From Candidatus Bathyarchaeota archaeon (GTDB lineage Archaea > Asgardarchaeota > Lokiarchaeia > Sigyniarchaeales > Sigyniarchaeaceae), in contig WJJB01000174.1 of NCBI GenBank assembly GCA_014729935.1, forward strand, positions 1 to 15,339: a DNA stretch of 15,339 nt, written 5' to 3'. The notes beneath the pieces were generated by a model that made no database searches, was not told the origin of the DNA, and saw nothing but the letters and a program-made list of their open reading frames with translations. Made by a program: the position numbers and the translations under genes. Positions 7,060 to 13,606 of the stretch are shown one piece after another (within the stretch, counting starts at the first letter, position 1; the number at the start of each line of letters is the position of its first letter).

Positions 7060-7653
7060 ATGATGTATGTATTGGACCCCACAAGGATGGGAATCATGAG
7101 TGAAATAAGCGATAAAGATATTCAAATAATGTATACCGAGGGTATTGTATTCAAGGTCATCGTCGTGGGCGATGCCGAAGTGGGAAAAACGTCATTGGTC
7201 CGCCAGCACACGAAAGCCAAGTTCGATAATGAATATCAAACAACGGTTGGCGTTAATATTGCAAAGGAAACGATCGAGATCGATGACAAGAAAATTAGCC
7301 TATTGATCTGGGACATTGCCGGGCAAGTGCAATTCTACATGCTGCACAAGGTGTATTTCAACGGTGCGAATGGAATCATATATGTTTTTGACCAGACCCG
7401 TCCTTCAACCCTTGCGAATCTAAAGCAAAACTGGTTCAGGAAGATCTCGGAATACGGGGTTTCCAAGGTTCCCGCGGTGCTAATCGGCAACAAGAGTGAT
7501 TTGAAACCAAAAGTGATCAAGCCGACAGCTCAAACCATGGCTAAAACATTAGGGGAGATTCCATATTACGAGACCAGCGCGAAACTTGGCAAGCATGTTG
7601 ATGATGCCTTCCGGAAGCTATGCGAGCTCATGTTAGTCGCGAATAAGCTATAA
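7060..7653 (+). CDS. Ras/Rab-type small GTPase
   Basis: The frame encodes 197 residues with the full set of GTPase motifs. G1 is GDAEVGKTS (37-45). The switch I threonine is in TTVGVN (61-66). G3 is WDIAGQ (84-89), with the catalytic-type glutamine Q89 (Ras Q61 position) kept. G4 is NKSD (144-147) and G5 is ETSAK (171-175). The Ras G12 position is alanine (A39), so this should be a normal, hydrolysing switch. There is no C-terminal cysteine motif for prenylation; the tail ends LMLVANKL. Membrane attachment, if any, must be by another route. Expanded families of such GTPases are a known mark of Asgard archaea. The start is uncertain: AGGTCA lies 7 bases before ATG 7060, while ATG 7096 (MSEISDK, 185 residues) better fits the promoter position and the usual N-terminal length. 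No neighbour points to a specific pathway. Confidence 0.93.
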   Translation: MMYVLDPTRMGIMSEISDKDIQIMYTEGIVFKVIVVGDAEVGKTSLVRQHTKAKFDNEYQTTVGVNIAKETIEIDDKKISLLIWDIAGQVQFYMLHKVYFNGANGIIYVFDQTRPSTLANLKQNWFRKISEYGVSKVPAVLIGNKSDLKPKVIKPTAQTMAKTLGEIPYYETSAKLGKHVDDAFRKLCELMLVANKL

Positions 7654-8120
7654 ACAAGTATCGCCTTCATTGCTCCAGTTCCCTCAAGAAATACCGAATT
7701 TGGTAGCCGTGCTGCTTCACCGCCTTTCAAGAGCACTTGGACTTGCACTTCACGAGCCCCCGCGTTTTTTGCAAGGTCCACGATACCTGGAAAAGCATCC
7801 AAGTTCTTCCGGTGCATCACGCCCTTCACTTGGACATGAAAGAACGCCGATGCCTTTTTGATCGCCTCCCTGATGGTGTTGAAATGTCTTCCCGCACCGT
7901 TACCTGCGATCATTTCATGAGTACCAGGATCGTCCCCGTGCAGGCTGATAGACACCTTTTTAATACCCACATAAAGATAGATAACAATCAGCTTTTTGTT
8001 CAATTTCCTTTTTTCCATGTGCTGCTTGAATTCATCCCGACCCATGCCAGTAGCTTCCTTGACGCGATCGTTCACGCTCGTTCCATGCAAGCGAACTAGT
8101 GCTTCGATGGCTTCCCTCAC
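7654..8120 (-). pseudogene. Radical SAM protein remnant lacking the iron-sulfur motif
   Basis: The open frame runs from a GTG at 8120 to a stop at 7566, overlapping the 3' end of the GTPase on the opposite strand. Its middle matches the central part of radical SAM (SPASM-like) enzymes: VGIKKVSISLHGDDPGTH, then IREAIKKA, HVQVKGVMHRKNLDAFPGIV and REVQVQVLL. The N-terminal CxxxCxxC motif that binds the catalytic [4Fe-4S] cluster is absent and not found in other frames upstream. In its place are about 43 helical residues (VREAIEALV ... GMGRDEF) that could be a winged-helix piece. From about 7653 downward the frame only reads antisense to the GTPase. I infer an internally deleted, 3'-truncated pseudogene. 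I trimmed the feature to the part outside the GTPase. A short functional protein is unlikely but not excluded. Confidence 0.65.
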
Positions 8121-8240
8121 TCTCGTGACCTCAATTACTCACGATGCATCATCAGATTTCAAGCTTTCAGCAAACCGAAACGAATCCACTTACACGATAT
8201 CAGCTAAAAGTGATTTCAAGAGAAGAGATACTCCCGTCGG

Positions 8241-8298
8241 ACTGAAAAAGGAAAAATGAATGAAACGATCGCAAGTGAAAGGCTAAGATCACTTGCGA
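8241..8298 (-). terminator. Stem-loop terminator overlapping the EF-2 stop codon
   Basis: A perfect 10-bp stem, TCGCAAGTGA (8269-8278) paired with TCACTTGCGA (8289-8298), encloses a 10-base loop. On the minus strand it is followed by a T-rich tract containing ATTTTT and CTTTTT (8241-8268). The EF-2 stop codon (8291-8289) is part of the stem. The form is that of an intrinsic terminator for EF-2. Confidence 0.7.
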
Positions 8299-10514
8299 GC
8301 ATAAATGAAACGTTCCCACGATTGAGTGAGTTCTGCTATCTTGACTTCAGGCATGCCCTTCCGTTTCCTGATTTCGGTGACCATTTCTTCAGTGCTTGGA
8401 ACTGGCTCGAACCCGAAAAATTCGTATCCAAAGAACGCCTTTCCTTGTGTTGCTGACCGGAATTCGTCAGCAATGCCAATGGTTTCCGATGCGGGGAGCT
8501 TTCCCTTCACCCGCATGAAGGCATCTTCTTGGTCCATCCCGAGAATTTGACCACGGTGGGCACTAAGAATGGAAATGATATTACCCTCGGTGCCGAGCGG
8601 GGTCTTGATATCAACTTTCTGGATGGGTTCGTAGATTTTTGGCTTCGAGGACAAGAAGGAAAGGGATAAACCCGAGAAGGTCATCCCCGCGATTTCATTA
8701 TACCCCGTGTGTGCGGGATCCTCGTGGACGGTGGCATCAGTGAATGTTACCTTGAGGGCTTGGACTGGCTCCTTTGCCAAGGGCCCTTCGGACACCCAAT
8801 CCCTGAATGCTGCAATGACGTAGGACTTGATCCTATCTAGTCTCTGGACTCCCTTGGTGCCATCAACCAATATGCAATCTTCGTAAACGTCCCAGATCTT
8901 TCTAGCTTCCTTTGCATCCCAGCCTGCTTCGTCTCTCAGTACCGCCGCGCGTTCCTTGGCTCTTTGATCTGCCCATACCTTCCCAGCTTTCATGATCCTG
9001 ATGGTTTCACCATCAAGTACCTCTGAGAACATCTTGATGCGGTTATGCCCATTGGAAGATTTGGTATGGAAGGTCATGCTCTCGGTTGTCGGACGCTCCC
9101 GGTAGACGATGATGGGATCAGAGACCGTGATGGGGACTTGCTTGTTCACGCGCTTGGTGATGATATCTATCTGGAGTGGGTCGATACCAGAAAGGATGTA
9201 TTCACCGCTATCCTTGTCTTTCTTGAACGTTGCGGTATTATCTGCCATGAGCCACTTGGATACAACTTCACCCAGCTTGGCGATGTCTTTGGGATCCCTT
9301 GGTTTGATGGATTGGGAGACAACAGGCTCGCATGCATAACTAATTTGTTCGAAGGGTGCGATTTCCTCGATTTCTTCTTCTTCCAACTCACCAGAGACGA
9401 ATGTTTCTCCTGCGGGGCATATGAAACCGAACAAGGCAAATAAATTACCCGCGGGAACGGCATCCATGTCTAGTAAATCCGTGATTTCCATGACTCCCAA
9501 TCTCTTCACGCGCTGCTTTTCGCGCCTTCCCATCAGGTAAATGGAGTCACCTGAATGAAGTGTGCCAGAGAACACCCTCCCGATGAGCGTTGGCCTGAAG
9601 CTCTTGGGGTCGATGAATATCTTGGTGATCATGCCAAGCACGGGACCCTCGGGGTCTGACTTGGAGAGGGATTTCCCCACCTCGGATTCCATGTCACCAG
9701 GCCAGAGTGCAGGAATCCTGTACTTCGACGCGGATAATGGATCCGGTAAATGCTCTATGACCATCTGCAGGATGACATCATCGAGGGGTAAATTCTTTCT
9801 CAACCACAATACATCATTCTCGTTATATTTTTCAAAAACCTTGCTTGGCGTGATGCCACGTTCCTTTAAAACCTTGAGATTGAAGCCCCAGCCGTCCTTG
9901 GCACTTCCAACCGCCACGGAATTATTCTTGAAGCTTACACTCCAATCGTGTTCCTCGGGGCATACTTGCTTGATGAGCCGGTTCACGTCCTTGATAATCT
10001 TGTCGACACGCTGGTAAAATTCTTTTTCTTCCAACCTGAGTTCGGATATGAGCCTATCTGCCTTGTTGATGAACAGGACTGGCTTGCAGTGTTCCTCGCC
10101 AACCGATAACCGAATGTTGGTTTCTGTTTGCGTCATCATTCCTTCCAACGCGTCCACGAGAACAACAGCACCATCTGAACCCCGTAGTGCCCTGCTAACC
10201 TCACCCGTGAATGAGATGTGGCCGGGTGTATCGTTTATCTGGAAAATGTATTCTTTTCCCTTGTACTCGTAAGAGAGCAATACCACGCTGGTAAAGATGG
10301 TGATACCCCTTGCTTGTTCCTCCTCATCACTATCGGTCATTTGGAGTTGCCCCGCATCTTGTTCTCGCATCAAACCAGCGCGTCTAAGCAGGTAATCTGC
10401 CATGGTGCTCTTTCCATGGTCAATGTGCGCCACGATGCTAAATAACCTGCGATTTTCATAGGGCGCATTCTTTACCATGTTTTCTATCTCGCTTGCATTC
10501 TTGACCTTAACCAT
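8289..10514 (-). CDS. fusA: Archaeal elongation factor 2 paralog with degenerate diphthamide loop
   Basis: This 741-residue protein is full length for aEF-2, the GTPase that drives ribosomal translocation. G1 is AHIDHGKST (29-37), G2 RGITI (69-73), G3 DTPGH (95-99), G4 NKAD (150-153) and G5 GSAKDGWGF (203-211). Domain II (about 290-375), III and IV follow; KERAAVLRDEAGWD (520-533) and LVDGTKGVQ (549-557) match family blocks. The diphthamide loop aligns without gaps to canonical EF-2. The modified histidine position is kept (H602), but the arginine after it is threonine (T603) and the paired arginines of the following helix are F and S (about 612-613). G3 is followed by ISF instead of VDF. Second EF-2 copies lacking diphthamide-loop conservation are known in Asgard archaea, so this is probably such a paralog, active in translation or a related role. 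A TATA-like TTATTTTTAACC (minus) lies about 50 bases upstream. Confidence 0.92.
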   Translation of the reverse strand: MVKVKNASEIENMVKNAPYENRRLFSIVAHIDHGKSTMADYLLRRAGLMREQDAGQLQMTDSDEEEQARGITIFTSVVLLSYEYKGKEYIFQINDTPGHISFTGEVSRALRGSDGAVVLVDALEGMMTQTETNIRLSVGEEHCKPVLFINKADRLISELRLEEKEFYQRVDKIIKDVNRLIKQVCPEEHDWSVSFKNNSVAVGSAKDGWGFNLKVLKERGITPSKVFEKYNENDVLWLRKNLPLDDVILQMVIEHLPDPLSASKYRIPALWPGDMESEVGKSLSKSDPEGPVLGMITKIFIDPKSFRPTLIGRVFSGTLHSGDSIYLMGRREKQRVKRLGVMEITDLLDMDAVPAGNLFALFGFICPAGETFVSGELEEEEIEEIAPFEQISYACEPVVSQSIKPRDPKDIAKLGEVVSKWLMADNTATFKKDKDSGEYILSGIDPLQIDIITKRVNKQVPITVSDPIIVYRERPTTESMTFHTKSSNGHNRIKMFSEVLDGETIRIMKAGKVWADQRAKERAAVLRDEAGWDAKEARKIWDVYEDCILVDGTKGVQRLDRIKSYVIAAFRDWVSEGPLAKEPVQALKVTFTDATVHEDPAHTGYNEIAGMTFSGLSLSFLSSKPKIYEPIQKVDIKTPLGTEGNIISILSAHRGQILGMDQEDAFMRVKGKLPASETIGIADEFRSATQGKAFFGYEFFGFEPVPSTEEMVTEIRKRKGMPEVKIAELTQSWERFIYARK

Positions 10515-10556
10515 TGTTCTTACCGTTTTTAGTATACATGTGGTAAAATGAGAGTT

Positions 10557-10611
10557 GGTTAAAAATAATTATGGGGAAATAAGGCGCGTTTTTTTCCTCA
10601 CAAATCGCGCC
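10557..10611 (-). promoter_or_regulatory. EF-2 promoter region overlapping a possible upstream terminator
   Basis: On the minus strand GGCGCG (10611-10606) pairs with CGCGCC (10588-10583) across 17 bases and is followed by TTATTT. This could end transcripts of the PH-like operon upstream. Immediately after comes AATTATTTTTAACC (10570-10557), a TATA-like element about 50 bases before the EF-2 ATG. The rest of 10515-10739 shows no gene. Confidence 0.35.
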
Positions 10612-10739
10612 AAGTGGCGTCCCGATTCTCCAAGGAACGGATTAACCACGGAGGGGGTCCCGTCGCGTGTTCCGAGCTTGGATACCTCATTTTCTTGCAG
10701 GACATATTTGTGCAAGTATCTTTTCATGGTTCAAGGAGG

Positions 10740-11102
10740 CTACTTGTGCTTTGTTATTAGCTCGATCCATGCTTCTGGGTCCCGTACAAGCCATGCTGCT
10801 TCATCTGGATCTCCCTCGTGATTAACGAAGGAGATCTTTAATAATGGTTGGGACTTGGTTTTTCGAAGGAAGGATTTCACGATCTCAACCTGCTCTATTG
10901 CCTTCAATGGAACGTGTAATTCTCGCTTTGGGCGCCACATCTCGAAAAAGAGCTCGCTTTCCAGCAACGCTAGCATGCCATTCCCGCGAACCTGCCTAGA
11001 GCCGGCTGATTTGATGCCAAAAAAATTTGCACCCCTACATGAATGAAGTGGCCGCTTTTTCTCCAGCTTTTCTTCGATTTCCCTTTTCCGTTTCTTAAAC
11101 AC
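10740..11102 (-). CDS. Small PH/GRAM-like domain protein
   Basis: This 120-residue protein has a basic, helical N-terminus (about residues 1-18). A beta-rich domain follows: RGNGMLALLESELFFEMW (39-56), PKRELHVPLKAIEQVEI (58-74) and PLLKISFV (86-93), ending in a helix RDPEAWIELI (107-116). The pattern of a strand, 'ltxxxlxFexw', 'ixlxxIxxVev' and a final tryptophan-containing helix resembles bacterial and archaeal PH/GRAM-like domains, often linked to lipid or protein binding. The family assignment is from pattern recognition, not a search. The start is GTG, 9 bases after the stop of the DUF4139-like gene, with an in-frame TGA just before it, so no earlier start is possible. It is the last gene of a three-gene operon. 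Confidence 0.65.
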   Translation of the reverse strand: MFKKRKREIEEKLEKKRPLHSCRGANFFGIKSAGSRQVRGNGMLALLESELFFEMWRPKRELHVPLKAIEQVEIVKSFLRKTKSQPLLKISFVNHEGDPDEAAWLVRDPEAWIELITKHK

Positions 11103-11111
11103 TTGAACTCA

Positions 11112-11780
11112 TCATCGCTTGAGTTTAGGTTGGGGTATAGGATCTCGCTCTATCTTGTATGTTTGTCGAACGTCCCGCTTCAGCACGAGTTCAATTGCAA
11201 CTGATTTTCCAGGTGGCACGTCCACCTTCCACGTGTATTCAGGGGGATCGGCCTCTAAGGGTTCCTTGCTTGCACCCGAATAATTGATGTCCTTCTTTTC
11301 AATGAATTGTACCTTGATACCGTTGACCAATCGCTCGCCCTCGTTTTTCAAGGTGATCTTTCTCCTTATCGTGTCCTGCCGTTCATGGATCTGGATTTCC
11401 TTGAACAGGTGCCTTTCGTTAGGTGGAACGGGTTTCGTGATTATAGATTCCTCACCTTGCTGCACCTTCACGATCCTATCAACCACGTTCATGGTTTCAT
11501 CAACCACTTTCTCGGTTAACAGCTTGTCACCAACACTCCCGAGGGTACTCAAGTAGCTATGTGGTAATCCCTCGCTGAACACGATGATGTTGGTTTTAGG
11601 TATTGCTTTTGAAAGCCCTGAGAGGGAATATTGCATATAGACAGGCGGGGTAACGGTATCCACGAGCACGCTGTTTTCATTATAGCTGAATTCCAACTCT
11701 CTTTTTAGCACGAAGGGCACACCTTCCTGCTTGAACCAATTCAATCGCACGTTCTTTCTCGATCCCAAGGTAACTTTCAT
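11112..11780 (-). CDS. DUF4139-like protein, C-terminal half
   Basis: This 222-residue, mostly beta-strand protein has no signal peptide or membrane segment. Its last third carries the pattern seen at the C-terminus of DUF4139 (MuiA-like) proteins: IRRKITLKNEG (138-148) followed by a variable loop and YTWKVDVPPGKSVAIEL (182-198). The middle contains VYMQYSLSGLSKAIPK (47-62), where the full-length family has its 'valve' beta region. No catalytic residues are evident. A good Shine-Dalgarno, GAGGTGA, lies 7 bases before the ATG. It follows the N-terminal-half gene after 17 bases. Together they cover what one DUF4140/DUF4139 protein covers elsewhere, so the two products may form a complex. The function of the family is not established. 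Confidence 0.65.
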   Translation of the reverse strand: MKVTLGSRKNVRLNWFKQEGVPFVLKRELEFSYNENSVLVDTVTPPVYMQYSLSGLSKAIPKTNIIVFSEGLPHSYLSTLGSVGDKLLTEKVVDETMNVVDRIVKVQQGEESIITKPVPPNERHLFKEIQIHERQDTIRRKITLKNEGERLVNGIKVQFIEKKDINYSGASKEPLEADPPEYTWKVDVPPGKSVAIELVLKRDVRQTYKIERDPIPQPKLKR

Positions 11781-11797
11781 ATCATTTTCACCTCTTG

Positions 11798-12499
11798 TTA
11801 TTTCACCAAGCTCTTTAATCGTTTCATTTGTTTCATCATTCTATTGCGCGGCATGACCGATTGAGCTACTTGCTCGTTCGCCAAGTCATTGAGGAATCCT
11901 TCATCTCCCGGGGTGTATTGCATTTCGAACTCGGCAAATTCCACCTCGCAACGGGGATAATTGATGTCACTATTATTCATTGCCAAGATGAATCCCTCGA
12001 CCGTGGCTGTTCCACTATTTTCATCGATGCTAAGATGCAAGCTCGGCTCCCACTTGATCCTCGCGTCCTCCAAGAAGTACCGGACGCAAAGCATTGCCTC
12101 GCACTCGTTACGGCTTTCAATGGTCACCGTAAGGGTCCCACGCATATCCTCGTATCGTCTATAATGCGCAGATTCTATTAACTCGATGATCTGGTCACGG
12201 TTTGCACCACGAAGGTCGGTGGCATTTTGGATGATCGCGCTCGCGGCGGTTTTCTCCCTGCTAATAAAATTCTCCACGATTTGCTTGTCGGGCCGCTTCA
12301 CGTCTACTTGCAGGATATTCACACCTTCGGGTTCTTTCTCAAAAAACGCAGTTGCCGTGGATGGATCAAATGAAGCGGGAACATTTTCTATCTCGAACGT
12401 ATTGATCCCCGTCGAGAGTCGAACTCGTTGGACTCGTTCCATGATCCCACCACCACCGCTGAAAATTATGAATCTCTTCGGGATTGGATTGATATTCAT
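11798..12499 (-). CDS. DUF4140/DUF4139-like protein, N-terminal half
   Basis: This is 233 residues from the ATG at 12499. The N-terminal segment RVQRVRL, LSTGINTFEIENVPASFDP (28-46) and VNILQVDVK (about 60-68) matches the DUF4140 pattern 'G.....l.glP..ld'. A helical stretch with ISREK (79-83) and RDQIIELI (101-108) follows where the full family has a coiled coil; here it is short. YFLEDARIKWEPSLHLSID (141-159) and TVEGFILAMNNSDINY (166-181) match the start of DUF4139. The protein then ends in a basic tail instead of continuing. A GTG at 12508 is in frame, but AGGTGAT ideally placed 5 bases before the ATG at 12499 covers it, so I chose the ATG. It is the first gene of the operon with the C-terminal half and the PH-like gene. 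Confidence 0.65.
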   Translation of the reverse strand: MNINPIPKRFIIFSGGGGIMERVQRVRLSTGINTFEIENVPASFDPSTATAFFEKEPEGVNILQVDVKRPDKQIVENFISREKTAASAIIQNATDLRGANRDQIIELIESAHYRRYEDMRGTLTVTIESRNECEAMLCVRYFLEDARIKWEPSLHLSIDENSGTATVEGFILAMNNSDINYPRCEVEFAEFEMQYTPGDEGFLNDLANEQVAQSVMPRNRMMKQMKRLKSLVK

Positions 12500-12508
12500 G
12501 AAAATCAC

Positions 12509-12552
12509 CTTGGTTCATTATCTCGAGAAAGCCTTAATAATCTTGGGGATGA
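12509..12552. promoter_or_regulatory. Compact divergent promoter region
   Basis: Only about 50 bases separate the DUF4139 operon (minus) from the ATC-hydrolase-like gene (plus). The self-complementary word TTAATAA (12534-12540) is the only TATA-like element. On the minus strand it gives a start about 25 bases on, just before the Shine-Dalgarno. On the plus strand the same distance reaches about 12562, after the GTG start at 12553, which would favour a later start for that gene. Confidence 0.4.
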
Positions 12553-13200
12553 GTGAAAAGTGGTGATAGGAAGCCCTTGTTCCATTTCATGACCCGGATC
12601 CGGATGTTAGGTGCTGCTTTGCACGTTCTCAAGCATTTTCTCTCAATACAAGAGTTATGCCGAACCCTGATCAAGTACATGTTCCTGCAAAGGAAAGATC
12701 CATGGATTCACATGTCACCAGCAGTCGATAAAAAGGATAAAGGTTCAAGGGCGCAATTGAGGGACGCATTCATGATTTACAAAGCATTGTGCCACGTGAT
12801 AGAACCCACGAAGGCGATCCAGGTAACTAAGTCCATCATCAAGGCGGCAGCCCTTGAATTCTTGCGGGGAACACTTCCCGTGATCGACCGAGATGAGATA
12901 GAATCGTTGGATGCATCCGGGCGCGTGAATTTGCTGGCAAGATTGCTAGATAAGTTTCCCAATAGTGATTGGCAACTCGTGGAGACTGGGGAAAAAAAAT
13001 TCGTCATTCACGTAACCCGATGTCGTTTCCCCGAGCTCCTGCAGCATCTTGACCTAGACTTCTTATCGAGTGCCTTTTGTTCGGCGGATATCGAGTATTT
13101 CCAGAAATTTCAGCCCGATGTTCATGTTGAAAGGCCTTGGACCATAGCAAAGGGGCATCAATGGTGCGAGTTCCAATTCCGTCTTGGTGATGATTTGTAA
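12553..13200 (+). CDS. ATC hydrolase family (L-2-amino-thiazoline-4-carboxylate hydrolase-like) protein
   Basis: The frame encodes 215 residues. The C-terminal third carries the family pattern: TRCRFPELLQHL (155-166), then FCSAD (175-179), then VERPWTIAKGHQWCEFQFR (192-210). The three cysteines C157, C176 and C205 are in the expected places. The N-terminal part is helical. In Pseudomonas the founding enzyme opens the thiazoline ring on the way to L-cysteine. Many members in anaerobes and archaea have unknown substrates, so I assign only the family. No signal peptide is seen. The start is uncertain: the GTG at 12553 has a poor Shine-Dalgarno, and ATG 12589 (MTRIRML) fits the promoter position better. 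The next gene begins about 40 bases later, after a T-run. Confidence 0.8.
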   Translation: MKSGDRKPLFHFMTRIRMLGAALHVLKHFLSIQELCRTLIKYMFLQRKDPWIHMSPAVDKKDKGSRAQLRDAFMIYKALCHVIEPTKAIQVTKSIIKAAALEFLRGTLPVIDRDEIESLDASGRVNLLARLLDKFPNSDWQLVETGEKKFVIHVTRCRFPELLQHLDLDFLSSAFCSADIEYFQKFQPDVHVERPWTIAKGHQWCEFQFRLGDDL

Positions 13201-13210
13201 TAGCCAGTCA

Positions 13211-13219
13211 ATCTTTTTT
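13211..13219 (+). terminator. Short T-run after the ATC-hydrolase-like gene
   Basis: ATCTTTTTT at 13211-13219 lies 10 bases after the stop and could end or attenuate the transcript. The next gene starts soon after, so read-through is also likely. Confidence 0.3.
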
Positions 13220-13242
13220 GGTTGAGAAATTATTCCATTATC

Positions 13243-13530
13243 ATGGTTCCGAGAAAGGTGAAGAAAATAGCATGGCGACTGGTTCATTTAGCAATTATAA
13301 TCAATTTCTTGCTAAATATAGCATATTGCGCGTTGCAGGTATTCGTGGTATTCAATCCAGGGACTGGAGGGCCGTTATTTGGTGGAGCGGTGGATATGGA
13401 ATTGGATTTCTTCCTGAAGCGAAGGTTATACGCCATTGAATTCTGGATCACCTTTTTGGGATTCGCCATCTACATGGCACTCACGGAGATCCTTCCTGCC
13501 CGACAGCGATTTGAAAACGATTCAAGTTGA
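13243..13530 (+). CDS. Small two-helix membrane protein, unknown function
   Basis: I do not recognise this 95-residue protein. A basic start (MVPRKVKK) precedes a first hydrophobic segment (about 12-37). An outside loop with PGTGGPLFGG (39-48) follows, then a second hydrophobic segment (about 63-84) after FFLKRRLY, and a charged tail. By the positive-inside rule both ends would be cytoplasmic. The frame extends upstream to a TTG at 13222, but the ATG at 13243 is the better start. It lies on the same strand as the ATC-hydrolase-like gene and may be co-transcribed with it. Confidence 0.55.
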   Translation: MVPRKVKKIAWRLVHLAIIINFLLNIAYCALQVFVVFNPGTGGPLFGGAVDMELDFFLKRRLYAIEFWITFLGFAIYMALTEILPARQRFENDSS

Positions 13531-13538
13531 TGATGGAT

Positions 13539-13557
13539 TGGAAATTATTCCTTTCCA
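13539..13557. terminator. Small hairpin between convergent genes
   Basis: TGGAAA (13539-13544) pairs with TTTCCA (13552-13557) across a 7-base loop, in the 76-base gap between the membrane protein (plus) and the sugar-phosphate mutase (minus). No T-run adjoins it, so a terminator role is only suggested by position. Confidence 0.25.
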
Positions 13558-13606
13558 GCATGATTGAGAGTGGTTCAAGATGGATAATAAATGGAGCTTA
13601 GCAAAG

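Noticed and set aside
7670..8259. Plus-strand frames of 63-120 codons opposite the radical SAM remnant
   Set aside because: The minus strand here carries clear radical SAM residues, while the plus-strand translations look random.
9045..10445. Plus-strand frames of up to about 150 codons across EF-2
   Set aside because: They are antisense to a full-length EF-2 with intact motifs and have no ribosome site or recognisable product.
10555..10821. 88-codon plus-strand frame between EF-2 and the PH-like gene
   Set aside because: Its second part is antisense to the PH-like gene and the first part crosses the EF-2 promoter region; the translation has no family pattern.
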